From the NCBI RefSeq assembly GCF_001662075.1, contig NZ_LYPL01000019.1, positions 1-64,000 on the forward strand: a stretch of DNA of 64,000 bases, written 5' to 3'. The notes beneath the pieces were generated by a model. It was not told the DNA's origin, ran no database searches, and saw only the letters and a list, made by a program, of their open reading frames with translations. The stretch comes from Rhizobium bangladeshense (GTDB lineage: Bacteria; Pseudomonadota; Alphaproteobacteria; Rhizobiales; Rhizobiaceae). This document shows, piece after piece, positions 34,979 through 44,170 of this stretch; the stretch's first letter is position 1, and the number at the start of each line of letters is the position of its first letter. Both the position numbers and the translations under genes were made by a program.

Positions 34979-36589
34979 ATGCCAATGCTGAGCAGGATTG
35001 TCAGACGGTTCTGGAACGATCATCGTGGCTATGTCATCGCCTTGACGCTCATCGCCATGCCAATGCTCCTCGGCTTTTCGCTGCTGATCATCGACGTCGG
35101 ACGCAGCAGCAACCTGCATACCGATCTTCAGAACGCGGTCGATGCGATGGCGCTGGCCGGAGCCCGTGAACTTGATGGTCGCGATGATGCGATTACCCGG
35201 GCGCAGACAGCGATCGAGAAAATCGCCAATAGCGCGGCTTTCTCCGCGGGCGGGACCGGCATGTCGCTTGGCTCGCACATATCAGTGACCTATGACGCCG
35301 GCAACGATGCCGGGAGCACGGTCAACGTGCTTTTTCTGAAGGATATCCCTGCCAACGACGATACGCCCATCCCGTCTTCGATGGAGACGACGGTGGCCAG
35401 CGAAGCCTCCTATGCCTGGGTCATCGCCAAGCCGCAGGCGATGCAGACGATCTTTCCGATCCCGGTCGGCTTCACCCGCAATACGATCAACGTCGCTGCC
35501 GACGCCGTGGCGGTCTACCACGCCAGCGCCTGCGACGTGACGCCGATCTTTATCTGCAATCCGTTCGAGCCAGCGGGGAACACGAGTGAAAGCGCCAGCG
35601 AAGATGCAGCGACGGCCTTGCACACCAATTTTGCGGCCGGCAATCTCTACGGGCGACAGATCGAGCTTCACAGCACCGCGGCGTCCAATCCCGGTCCCGG
35701 CAATTTCGGGTTCCTGCGGACCCCCTTGGGCAATGGCGCGTCCGTGCTGGCGGAGGCTCTTGCCACCGGCAATCCCGGTACCTGCTACACACAGGACAGC
35801 CTCGATACGGAAACCGGCGCAAAAGCGGGACCTGTCGAGGACGGCGTGAATACGCGCTTCGGCTTTTACTCCTCATCGTTCAACAAGGCGAACGGCGATT
35901 ATCGTTACCGGCCTGCGCAAAACGTGCGCTCCGCTCAGTCGATCAGCGGCAAGGGAAAGAACAGCTGCGATGGCTATGATCCAGTCATGGTCGGAGATGT
36001 TGTCGGCGATGCGACCAAGGCTCTGCCGCTAGGCTACGGAGCGGCCATGACGTCGCTTGGTGGCGGCAAGATCAGCAGCGCCAACAATTGGCAGTACAAC
36101 ACCTATTGGAATGTCGCGCAGGGAACGGCTGTGCCCTCGGTGAGCACGGTTCTCAGCAACTACTCCAGTTATCCCCCGCAGGCGACCGGAACACCGAGCC
36201 AACCCTCCGCCTACGATGTTTATCGTTACGAGCTTGCAACCCCGTCCCTCATCAGCCATGCCTCGGCCAATGGTGAGATCGGAACACCGGCAACGGGCGG
36301 CCAGTGCTATAGCGGCCCGGATCTTTCGAACTATACTGCGGCCGAATTCGGTGACCGCCGCGAGATCTTCTCAGCCATTGTCAATTGCGGCTATGAAGCC
36401 TCGGTCGGCCATCTGAACGGTCACAAGGCCACGCGCGCCGTGGCCTTCGCGCGCATGTTCCTGACCAAGCCGGCGATAAAGGCTGCCAGCGAACGATACC
36501 TTTCCCTGGAGATGATCGACATTACCGGCAAGGGTGGCCGCGGTACGCTGGACGAATTCCTGCGGGAAGAAGCGGAGCTGGTCAGATGA
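34979..36589 (+). CDS. TadG-like pseudopilin/adhesin-like pilus protein
   Basis: The 536-residue protein starts with a basic leader and single hydrophobic segment (residues about 18-40: GYVIALTLIAMPMLLGFSLL) followed by IDVGRSSNLHTDLQNAVDAMALAGARELDG, the TadG N-terminal (DUF2134) signature. The long C-terminal part is polar, cysteine-containing and rich in Ser, Thr, Asn and Gly, as expected for a surface-exposed domain. No von Willebrand MIDAS motif was recognised. Likely a minor pilus component or adhesin. It overlaps the next TadE-like gene by four bases. Confidence 0.8.
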   Translation: MPMLSRIVRRFWNDHRGYVIALTLIAMPMLLGFSLLIIDVGRSSNLHTDLQNAVDAMALAGARELDGRDDAITRAQTAIEKIANSAAFSAGGTGMSLGSHISVTYDAGNDAGSTVNVLFLKDIPANDDTPIPSSMETTVASEASYAWVIAKPQAMQTIFPIPVGFTRNTINVAADAVAVYHASACDVTPIFICNPFEPAGNTSESASEDAATALHTNFAAGNLYGRQIELHSTAASNPGPGNFGFLRTPLGNGASVLAEALATGNPGTCYTQDSLDTETGAKAGPVEDGVNTRFGFYSSSFNKANGDYRYRPAQNVRSAQSISGKGKNSCDGYDPVMVGDVVGDATKALPLGYGAAMTSLGGGKISSANNWQYNTYWNVAQGTAVPSVSTVLSNYSSYPPQATGTPSQPSAYDVYRYELATPSLISHASANGEIGTPATGGQCYSGPDLSNYTAAEFGDRREIFSAIVNCGYEASVGHLNGHKATRAVAFARMFLTKPAIKAASERYLSLEMIDITGKGGRGTLDEFLREEAELVR

Positions 36590-37065
36590 TGGCGCTTCGC
36601 AATTTTATCCGGCATCAGCTTTGCCTCGGCTTCTGGCGGCGGGAGGAAGGCGCAGTGCTTGCCGAAGCGCTGCTCGCAATCCCCTTTGTGACGCTCTTTG
36701 CGGCGGGGATACTAGAGTTTGGCAGCATCTTCTGGCAGCGCATGCAGATCGACGCGGGCTTGCGCGATGCCGGGCGTTACCTCTCGCGATGCCGACCGGT
36801 GTCGGGAACTTATGTGCCGACATGTAATCAGGCGACTGCGAAGACGATCGCCTTTTACGGAACACAAACACCCGCGGCAGACGCTAAACCCCGCGTCCCC
36901 GAGTGGAAGGATCCTGCCGACATCACCATCACTGCACCGGATGCGGACGGCAACATCACCCTTTCGACTGCTCATCTCTACCAGACATCGCCGGTGTTCG
37001 GCTTTCTGGGAATCGATGCCATCACCATTAGTTCCTTCCATGAGGAGAGATACATCGGATGGTGA
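36586..37065 (+). CDS. TadE-like minor pilin 1
   Basis: The 159-residue protein has the TadE layout: a basic N-terminus, EEGAVLAEALLAIPFVTLFAAGILEFG (a G-AxxAE cleavage/entry motif and hydrophobic helix at residues about 20-45) and a globular C-terminus. TadE/TadF pseudopilins are processed by the CpaA peptidase and prime pilus assembly. It overlaps the upstream gene by four bases and the next by seven. Confidence 0.85.
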   Translation: MMALRNFIRHQLCLGFWRREEGAVLAEALLAIPFVTLFAAGILEFGSIFWQRMQIDAGLRDAGRYLSRCRPVSGTYVPTCNQATAKTIAFYGTQTPAADAKPRVPEWKDPADITITAPDADGNITLSTAHLYQTSPVFGFLGIDAITISSFHEERYIGW

Positions 37066-37682
37066 TCTCTAGGGCAATCAAGTCATTCTGGCAGGATAGC
37101 AGTGGCGCCAGCCTCGTCGAAGCCTTGCTGACCTTTCCGATCGTCATGCTGGTATTCGCAGCCTTCATCGAGTTCGGCTATGCCATGTCGCAGTGGAACC
37201 AGACGGTCAAGGCTCTGCAATATGGTGCCCGTTTGGCGGCTGTATCCGATCCGCTGACAACGAATTTCGATGCCGTTTTCCCGATCGAAGCTGCCGATCC
37301 ACTCAACAACGGCAAAGCGGCGCCAAACGATGCAACAATATCCTCGACCTGCGGACCGGCCCTTGCGAATTGCACGGTGGCGTTGAACCGGATTGTTCGG
37401 GGAAGCGACGGCCTTTGCCAAGCAGGAACTGATCCGTACCCCGGCGTTTGCGATCTCAACTGGCGCATCCAGCCGCAGAACCTGATGGTCACCTATCAGC
37501 GATCTGGGCTCGGCTATTGGGGACGGCCGGACGGGCCTGTGCTGACGATGCGGCTGGAGGTGCGCGACATCACCTTCGATCTGCCGATCCTCGGCGGGCT
37601 GTTGGGACTGAACGACGTCACCATCCCGGCCCATCCAGTGACGATCACGACGGAAGACCTGAAGACCTGTTCAACCTGCTGA
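37059..37682 (+). CDS. TadE-like minor pilin 2 (TadF position)
   Basis: The 207-residue protein repeats the TadE architecture: SGASLVEALLTFPIVMLVFAAFIEFG gives the G-AxxVE processing motif and a hydrophobic helix at about residues 14-40, then WNQTVKALQYGARLAAVSDPL. The C-terminal domain contains four cysteines that could form disulfides. It likely forms a pseudopilin pair with the preceding product. Confidence 0.85.
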   Translation: MVISRAIKSFWQDSSGASLVEALLTFPIVMLVFAAFIEFGYAMSQWNQTVKALQYGARLAAVSDPLTTNFDAVFPIEAADPLNNGKAAPNDATISSTCGPALANCTVALNRIVRGSDGLCQAGTDPYPGVCDLNWRIQPQNLMVTYQRSGLGYWGRPDGPVLTMRLEVRDITFDLPILGGLLGLNDVTIPAHPVTITTEDLKTCSTC

Positions 37683-37709
37683 CCCCTTGTTACGCGTAGG
37701 AAAGCGAAA

Positions 37710-38852
37710 ATGACAGCTCACATGAACATTGCCGCATCCACCAAGATCCTGGTCCTCTCGGACGACGCGGCCGCAGCGAGCTTCATGCTCGATACGTTCG
37801 GGTCGCTTTCGCGTTACGATGTCCGCCATCTGGCACTAAAGGCGCTCGGAGAAAAGGGCAAGTTCGATCCGACGCAGTTCGATCTGATCGTTCTCGACGT
37901 CGACAATGGCGAATTGCTGCAGCGTCCGGAGCTCTTCGCGTTTCGCACCAGCTACCGGGATATCCCGCTCGTCGTCGTTTCCGAAGATCTGCCGGACGAC
38001 ATGCTGCGGCTGCTCTTCCGCCTGAACGGCAATGACTGGCTGAAGAAGCCGCTCGAGCGCCGCGCACTGATCGACATGATTTCCACCCATGCGCCAGGCA
38101 CCGGGGCGAGCGACAGCCGGGTGCATGCCGTGGTCTCAGCTGTCGGTGGCGCCGGCGCCAGCATGATCGCCTCATCGCTTGCGCATGTGCTGGCCCAGCC
38201 GACCAAGAATTCCACGCCGCGGGTAGACTTGTTCGACACGGATTTTTGCGCCGGGACGCTCGGCTACTATCTCAACCTTGTCAACGACTATGACTTGAAA
38301 CCGGTCATCGCCAATCCTTCCCGGGTCGATCTGGAATTCATCGATCTGGTCAGAAAGCGTCATTCCGGGGGCTTTTCACTGCTGTCCTTCAAGCAGCCAT
38401 CCGTCCTTCTGGCGCCGAAGGGCGGTGAACTCGTGCTGCGTATGCTCGACGTGGCCGCCTTCGAGAGCGACCACACGATCATCGACATTCCCTATTATGA
38501 TACGCCGTGGAAATACGACGTGCTCACTTCGGTCAACAGCATCTGCATCGTCACCGAGATGACGGTTCCCGCGCTCTCTCAAGCCAAGGATTTGTTTGCC
38601 AATCTGGTACGGCTGCGAGGCAGTTCGGATCAGATATTCATCGTGATCAACAAATACCGCGCCAAGCTCTTCGGCCTCGGCGTGCGCCGACAACAAACAG
38701 AAAGGATATTCAAGGATATCCCGACGCATATCATTGGGGATGACTGGGATACCTTGAGCGAGGCGGCCAACCGCGGCGTGCTGCCATTTCAAGTGAATTC
38801 CCGGGCGCGCTTCTGCACCGCGGTCGGCAAACTCGGAGCACTGGTGCGATGA
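37710..38852 (+). CDS. cpaE: CpaE/TadZ-type localisation ATPase
   Basis: The 380-residue protein has a receiver-like N-terminal domain (residues about 10-120, IVLDVDNGELL, PLVVVSEDLPDDML) and a MinD/ParA-like C-terminal domain with VVSAVGGAGASMIASSLAHVLAQ. The usual deviant Walker A (GGxGKT/S) is altered: GGAGAS lacks the lysine, which suggests weak or no ATP hydrolysis as reported for some TadZ proteins. It is thought to place the Tad machine at the cell pole. AGGAAAG precedes the ATG. Confidence 0.85.
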   Translation: MTAHMNIAASTKILVLSDDAAAASFMLDTFGSLSRYDVRHLALKALGEKGKFDPTQFDLIVLDVDNGELLQRPELFAFRTSYRDIPLVVVSEDLPDDMLRLLFRLNGNDWLKKPLERRALIDMISTHAPGTGASDSRVHAVVSAVGGAGASMIASSLAHVLAQPTKNSTPRVDLFDTDFCAGTLGYYLNLVNDYDLKPVIANPSRVDLEFIDLVRKRHSGGFSLLSFKQPSVLLAPKGGELVLRMLDVAAFESDHTIIDIPYYDTPWKYDVLTSVNSICIVTEMTVPALSQAKDLFANLVRLRGSSDQIFIVINKYRAKLFGLGVRRQQTERIFKDIPTHIIGDDWDTLSEAANRGVLPFQVNSRARFCTAVGKLGALVR

Positions 38853-39421
38853 AGGCGGTCGTCAGTGGGCGCATAAGGTCCCGCGCCGCCCATGTCAGCC
38901 TTGTGGTTTTGGCACTTCTGGCCGCCGCCGGGGATGCCGCAGCAACCGGGCTTGTGCCACGAAGCCTTGGGCCGGCGACAAGTGCCGTGGTGGCGATCGA
39001 AAAGAACTACGCGGCTGGGACAATCGTCATCGTCACCGCCAACCGCACGCTGGATCTCGTCATCTCCCAAGGACGCGCGATCCGCTACAAAATCGGCGTC
39101 GGACGAGACGGATTTCGCTGGAGCGGTACCGTCAAGGTTGGACGCAAGGCTGAGTGGCCTGACTGGCGCCCGCCTGCCGAGATGAAGGCCCGCTCAGCCG
39201 GACTTCCGGACCTGGTGCCCGCCGGGCCGCTTAATCCTTTGGGCGCTCGCGGGATCTACCTCTACAAGGACAGGACCGACACGCTCTACCGCATTCATGG
39301 AACGAACGAGCAGTCGACGGTCGGCGGTTTTGCGTCATCGGGCTGTTTTCGCATGAGCAATGCCGACGTCATCGATCTCTATGAGAGGGTGAAAGTCGGT
39401 TCCACGGTCATTGTAAAATAG
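38849..39421 (+). CDS. L,D-transpeptidase (YkuD family) inside the pilus operon
   Basis: The 190-residue exported protein has a hydrophobic signal segment (about residues 14-32) and a YkuD catalytic domain: HGTNEQSTVGGFASSGCFRM, with H150 and the nucleophile C166. L,D-transpeptidases cross-link peptidoglycan or attach proteins to it. It overlaps cpaE by four bases and sits 16 bases before cpaF, so it is part of the pilus transcript. I infer a local wall-remodelling role to let the machine cross or be anchored in peptidoglycan. Confidence 0.87.
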   Translation: MKAVVSGRIRSRAAHVSLVVLALLAAAGDAAATGLVPRSLGPATSAVVAIEKNYAAGTIVIVTANRTLDLVISQGRAIRYKIGVGRDGFRWSGTVKVGRKAEWPDWRPPAEMKARSAGLPDLVPAGPLNPLGARGIYLYKDRTDTLYRIHGTNEQSTVGGFASSGCFRMSNADVIDLYERVKVGSTVIVK

Positions 39422-39437
39422 TACAGGAGTGGGAAGC

Positions 39438-40886
39438 ATGGCGAACGGCATCATAGGGCGTTTCTACAAGCAGCAGGAGCCTGAGAGCCCGAAACGTCAG
39501 GAGGCGGCCGAACTGGCTCTCGTCGGCGCTGTTCAGAATATGCCCGCCCAGCCGGCCCCTGACAGCCCCACGGCCACTGGTGAAGAGGCATCGCTCGGGG
39601 CCGACATGGTTTCCGAGCGGGTCAATCTGCACCGCTACCTGCTCGATCGCATCAACCTCGGGATCCTCGACACGCTCGACAACGAGGAGATCGCCACCGA
39701 AATCCGGCCATTGGTCAAGGACTATATCCGGAATAACAACTTTCCGCTGAATGCCAAGGAAATCAATGATCTGATCCGCGATATCACCGACGAGATGCTC
39801 GGGCTGGGACCGATCGAGCCGCTGCTGGCCGACGACACCATCGCAGATATTCTCATCAACGGCTACAACAGCGTTTATGTCGAGCGGAGCGGCAAGCTCG
39901 AGAGCACCGCCGTGCGGTTCAAAGACGAGGACCATCTGCTTCGGGTGATCAACAAGATCGTCTCGGCGGTCGGCCGCCGCGTCGACGAGTCAACGCCGAT
40001 GGTTGACGCGCGACTGAAGGATGGCTCACGTGTCAACGTCGCCATCAGGCCGATCTCGGTCGATGGACCGCTTGTTTCCATTCGTAAATTTACCCGCAAG
40101 CCGCTGACACTGGAGCGCCTCGTGCAATATGGCGCCATGGCCGATGCGATGCGCATCCTTCTTAGCGCCGCGGTCAAGGGCAAGGTGTCCATGGTGATTT
40201 CAGGCGGCACCGGTTCTGGCAAGACCACCTTGCTCAATGCCCTTTCGTCGCAGATTTCTCCGAAGGAGCGGCTGATCACCATCGAAGATGCGGCCGAGCT
40301 TCAACTGCAGCAGCCCCATGTCGGGCGTTTGGAGACCCGCCCGCCGACGCTCGACGGACGCAACGAGATCCGGCAACGCGAACTTTTGAAAAACGCCCTG
40401 CGCATGCGGCCTGACCGCATCATCGTCGGCGAAGTCCGCGGCGACGAGGCGTTCGACATGTTGCAGGCGATGAATACCGGTCACGAGGGGTCGATGACAA
40501 CGATTCACGCCAACACGCCCCGCGACGCTGTCGGTCGGCTTGAGCAGATGGTCGGCATGGCCGGGATGCCGATGTCGCAGTTGAGCATTCGCTCGCAGAT
40601 CTCGTCCGCCATCACCGTTATCGTGCAGGTCCAGCGCCTGAGCGACGGCAGCCGCAAAGTTGTCTCGATTTCCGAGATCACCGGGATGGAGGGCGAAGTC
40701 GTGCAGATGCAGGAGATTATGAAATTCAAGAAAATCGGCACCGATGAAGGCGGGCGGATCCATGGAGAATTCCGCGCCACCGGCATCCGGCCGCGGTTTG
40801 TCGAGGAATTTGCCGAACTCGGGATCGAGATCCCCGTGGCGATTTTTGATCCGGGTAAACCGCTGCAAACGGGACCTGTTCAATGA
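39438..40886 (+). CDS. cpaF: Pilus assembly ATPase CpaF/TadA
   Basis: The 482-residue cytoplasmic secretion ATPase has Walker A GGTGSGKTT at about residues 256-264, an Asp box (ITIEDAAELQL), Walker B RIIVGEVRGDEAFD and a His box (GSMTTIHANTPRDA). CpaF drives both assembly and retraction of Flp pili together with TadB and TadC. I start at ATG 39438, which has CAGGAG eight bases ahead, rather than at the GTG at 39429. Its stop overlaps the next start as ATGA. Confidence 0.93.
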   Translation: MANGIIGRFYKQQEPESPKRQEAAELALVGAVQNMPAQPAPDSPTATGEEASLGADMVSERVNLHRYLLDRINLGILDTLDNEEIATEIRPLVKDYIRNNNFPLNAKEINDLIRDITDEMLGLGPIEPLLADDTIADILINGYNSVYVERSGKLESTAVRFKDEDHLLRVINKIVSAVGRRVDESTPMVDARLKDGSRVNVAIRPISVDGPLVSIRKFTRKPLTLERLVQYGAMADAMRILLSAAVKGKVSMVISGGTGSGKTTLLNALSSQISPKERLITIEDAAELQLQQPHVGRLETRPPTLDGRNEIRQRELLKNALRMRPDRIIVGEVRGDEAFDMLQAMNTGHEGSMTTIHANTPRDAVGRLEQMVGMAGMPMSQLSIRSQISSAITVIVQVQRLSDGSRKVVSISEITGMEGEVVQMQEIMKFKKIGTDEGGRIHGEFRATGIRPRFVEEFAELGIEIPVAIFDPGKPLQTGPVQ

Positions 40887-41836
40887 TCCTCACTCTCGTT
40901 TACGCCGCAATTTTCACCGCTGCCCTTGTTGCTGTCGAAGCGATCATGCGCAGCTACTTCAAGACATCCGAACGCCACCGCGCTGTGAACCATCGGCTGA
41001 GCTTGCTCGAGGTCAGCGATGATCATCGCAAGACTTATAGCGATATGCTCAAGGAGCGCGGTGTTGCCGGCAGTTGGCGGCAAATCGCAGCGATGCAGCG
41101 ACTGCTGCAATTCTACGCCCAGTCGGGAATCAAATTCGATTCCAGGCGATTTGCTCTCTACACAATCGCGGGCGCACTCTTGACGTGGCTGGTCGTTCAG
41201 TTTCTCGTGCCCAGCACTCTGTTTAGAGTACCCGTCTTTCTCCTGATCTGCCTCCTCATCCCTGCACTCGTCGTCTGGCGCGCCCGGGCGCGCCGCATGA
41301 AAAAATTCGAACTGAAGCTTCCTGAAGCCCTCGATGTCGCCAACCGCAGCCTGGCCGCCGGCCACCCGCTGCCGGCGGCGATTGCTTTGGTGGGACGCGA
41401 GATGCCTGATCCGATCGGCACCGAGTTCGGCCTCCTCTCGGATGAACTCACCTACGGCGTGACGCTGGATGATGCGCTTGTCAACTTGGCGGACCGGGTC
41501 GGCGTCGAGGATCTGAACCTGCTTGCAATATCCCTGAGCGTACAGGCGGGAACCGGCGGAAATCTGGTGGAAATCTTGCAGAACCTTTCGAAGACGCTGC
41601 GGGACCGGACGATGCTCAGGGCAAAGGTTAGGGCAATTTCCTCGGAAGGACGCATCACGGCGATCTTCATGTCGGTCTATCCGTTTCTGCTCTACGCGAT
41701 GATCAAGGCGTTGTCGCCGACCTACTTCGATCCTGTCTGGGATAGCGGCCACGGAGCCGCCGTGGTGTGCGTTTTGCTGGCCATCATGGCGATCGGGAAT
41801 GTCATTCTCTACAAGATGGTCAACTTCGAGTACTGA
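40883..41836 (+). CDS. tadB: Pilus platform protein TadB
   Basis: The 317-residue inner-membrane protein carries the T2SSF (GspF) domain with LPEALDVANRSLAAGHPLPAAI at about residues 147-168 and C-terminal hydrophobic helices. It should form the platform with TadC, on which CpaF acts. Coupled to cpaF by a four-base overlap. Confidence 0.9.
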   Translation: MILTLVYAAIFTAALVAVEAIMRSYFKTSERHRAVNHRLSLLEVSDDHRKTYSDMLKERGVAGSWRQIAAMQRLLQFYAQSGIKFDSRRFALYTIAGALLTWLVVQFLVPSTLFRVPVFLLICLLIPALVVWRARARRMKKFELKLPEALDVANRSLAAGHPLPAAIALVGREMPDPIGTEFGLLSDELTYGVTLDDALVNLADRVGVEDLNLLAISLSVQAGTGGNLVEILQNLSKTLRDRTMLRAKVRAISSEGRITAIFMSVYPFLLYAMIKALSPTYFDPVWDSGHGAAVVCVLLAIMAIGNVILYKMVNFEY

Positions 41837-41843
41837 GGCGGTC

Positions 41844-42788
41844 ATGTCGATTGAGTACGGAATCTACCTCATCGTCTTCTTTGCAGTGCTGATCTTTACG
41901 GCAGCAGCCTCGGAATTGTTTTTTCGACAGCGCGAGGTCTCGGTCCGGGTATCGAAGAGCTCGGCGGCGACCGGCGAGGAATTCCACCTTGGCGATACGA
42001 CGATTGCCGATCTCGGCGAGGCGGAAAACCGCCTGATCCGTCGCTATTTCGAAATTACGCGACGTGACACGAATGCGAACTCCACCCAGAACCGGCTGAT
42101 TCGGGCGGGGTATTTCGCTGCCGGCGCCGTGACCACCTTCCAGGTGGTTCGCGCGGCGGTCTGTATCAGCGTGCTCGTCGCCGCGGTCTGGGCCCTGAAC
42201 CGGGTCGCGCCGGATATGTCGCGGATGGCGACCCTGATCGTTGCCATGTTTGCTGCGGGCATGACCTTCATTCTGGTCAACATCTATATCGACCGGCGTG
42301 GCGCCGCCAAGGAGAGGGAATACCGGCGCCTCTTTCCCGATTTCATGGATATGCTGATCGTCTGCCTCGATGCGGGGATGAGCATCGAGGCGGCGGCGAA
42401 CCGTGTTGCCCGGGAATTCGTCGACAAGCAGCAGGATTTCGGCCTGCATCTGTCGATCATGATGCTGGAAGTACGGGGCGGCCGGCGATTGCGCGAGGCG
42501 CTCGCCAACCTTGCCACCCGCCTGAGGATTGACGAGGCCCGGGCCCTTTCCGTTCTGTTCCGCCAATCGGAGGAACTCGGGACAAGCGTAACCCAGACGC
42601 TGCGGGTCTACAGCAAGGAAATGCGCGACCTGCGTATTGTTCGCGCAGAGGAAAAGGCGAACGCCCTGCCGGTCAAAATGCTGCTGCCGCTCGGCGCGTT
42701 CCTATTTCCGGTAAGCCTCATCATCGTTCTCGTTCCCATTGTTATCCGTGTCGTCAGTCTTCTCATCGGAATGAAACCCGGCGGTTGA
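41844..42788 (+). CDS. tadC: Pilus platform protein TadC
   Basis: The 314-residue protein has an N-terminal membrane segment, a GspF domain with FPDFMDMLIVCLDAGMSIEAA at about residues 164-184, and two C-terminal helices (KMLLPLGAFLFPVSLIIVLVP). It is the second platform subunit of the Tad system. An open frame extends upstream to 41799 inside tadB, but ATG 41844 with GAGGCGG ahead fits family length. Confidence 0.9.
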   Translation: MSIEYGIYLIVFFAVLIFTAAASELFFRQREVSVRVSKSSAATGEEFHLGDTTIADLGEAENRLIRRYFEITRRDTNANSTQNRLIRAGYFAAGAVTTFQVVRAAVCISVLVAAVWALNRVAPDMSRMATLIVAMFAAGMTFILVNIYIDRRGAAKEREYRRLFPDFMDMLIVCLDAGMSIEAAANRVAREFVDKQQDFGLHLSIMMLEVRGGRRLREALANLATRLRIDEARALSVLFRQSEELGTSVTQTLRVYSKEMRDLRIVRAEEKANALPVKMLLPLGAFLFPVSLIIVLVPIVIRVVSLLIGMKPGG

Positions 42789-42803
42789 GCCAAGCGAGGT
42801 CGT

Positions 42804-44108
42804 ATGCAGTATTCGCTCGAACAGCATCGTAACGATGATATCATTTCCCTCGATCCGCGTATGCCGATGGCGCCGGCAAGCATCGAACAGGCGGGACTGG
42901 ATCCGTCGTTCCTTCTTCGGCTGGCGTCAAAATGTGCGGCCGAGCAGGATACAACCACGGCATCTCATCTGGCTGACCGGATGAAGCTGCCGAAGGTGAT
43001 CGTCAATATCCTGATCAAGGAACTCGTGAAACTCGCATACCTCGAGGCTCGCGGCTTGGCCGGTGAGGATGTGAGATCCGATGTTCGATATGCGCTGTCG
43101 ATGAAGGGGTTCGAATATGCCCATGCGGCGTCGCGTCAATGCCAATATGTCGGACCGGCGCCGGTGTCGCTGGACGCCTTCTGCCGACAAATCGACTTGC
43201 AGTCCATCCATTCCGAGCGCGTGACCCCGGAGCGGCTGACCGAGAGCCTTGACGGGCTTGTACTCTCGGACGCGCTTGTCGAAAAGCTCGGCCCGGCCCT
43301 GAACTCCGGGCGCTCGATCCTGCTTTACGGGCCACCCGGCAACGGAAAGACGAGCATCGCCGAGCGGACGTCGCACCTGTTTCGCCAAACCATCTGGGTG
43401 CCCTATGCCATCGAGGTCGGCGGCCATGTCATCAGCTTCTATGATGAGGCAGTGCATCACCCCGTATCGGAGGCTGGCACAGAATCCCGTCCCAAAGGCG
43501 ATCAACGATGGATCGAATGCCGCCGTCCGGTGATCAAGACCGGCGGGGAATTGACCCTCGATCAGCTCGATCTCACGTTCAACGCGGGACCGAACGTCTA
43601 TGAAGCGCCGATACACCTGAAGGCGTCCGGCGGCGTTTTCATCATCGACGACTTCGGGCGCCAACAGGTGGCGCCGCAGGCGCTGATCAATCGCTGGATT
43701 GTGCCGCTCGAGCGCGGCTATGACTTCCTGACGCTGCACACCGGCAAGAAGTTCCAGGTTCCCTTTGACGAGCTGGTCGTATTTTCGACGAATATTGCAC
43801 CGAAGGACCTTTCCGACGAGGCCGGCCTGCGGCGCCTCAAGTACAAGATCTTTGTGAACACTCCGTCGCGCGACGAATATATCAGAATTTTCAAATCGTA
43901 CGCGAGCGGCACCGGATTGGCGGTCTGTGATCCCGACCTCTACCTGTTCTACGATCGCAAGTACAAAGACGATGTGCTAGCGTCTTGCTATCATCCGAAG
44001 TATCTTTTGGATTTCGTCGGTTCTTACTGCGAGTTCAACGGCATAGCGAGAATCGCCTCGCTCGACATGCTCGAACGGGCCTGGGAAGGTGTATTCACAT
44101 CGGAATGA
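42804..44108 (+). CDS. AAA+ ATPase with N-terminal winged-helix-like region, function unknown
   Basis: The 434-residue protein has an N-terminal helical segment resembling a winged helix (residues about 50-110, SHLADRMKLPKVIVNILIKELVKLAYLE) and an AAA+ domain with Walker A YGPPGNGKTS (about residues 174-183) and Walker B GVFIIDDFGRQ. Between them lie unusual insertions (ECRRPVIKTGGELTL). It resembles ATP-binding proteins often annotated near alphaproteobacterial Tad loci but has no assigned role. It is 15 bases after tadC and in the same operon. It could regulate or power pilus dynamics; this is speculation. Confidence 0.75.
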   Translation: MQYSLEQHRNDDIISLDPRMPMAPASIEQAGLDPSFLLRLASKCAAEQDTTTASHLADRMKLPKVIVNILIKELVKLAYLEARGLAGEDVRSDVRYALSMKGFEYAHAASRQCQYVGPAPVSLDAFCRQIDLQSIHSERVTPERLTESLDGLVLSDALVEKLGPALNSGRSILLYGPPGNGKTSIAERTSHLFRQTIWVPYAIEVGGHVISFYDEAVHHPVSEAGTESRPKGDQRWIECRRPVIKTGGELTLDQLDLTFNAGPNVYEAPIHLKASGGVFIIDDFGRQQVAPQALINRWIVPLERGYDFLTLHTGKKFQVPFDELVVFSTNIAPKDLSDEAGLRRLKYKIFVNTPSRDEYIRIFKSYASGTGLAVCDPDLYLFYDRKYKDDVLASCYHPKYLLDFVGSYCEFNGIARIASLDMLERAWEGVFTSE

Positions 44109-44170
44109 TTGCGGGATTGGCGCACGGTGCCTGAATGGATCCAGTTAACGACTTACGGGGGAATAAACGC

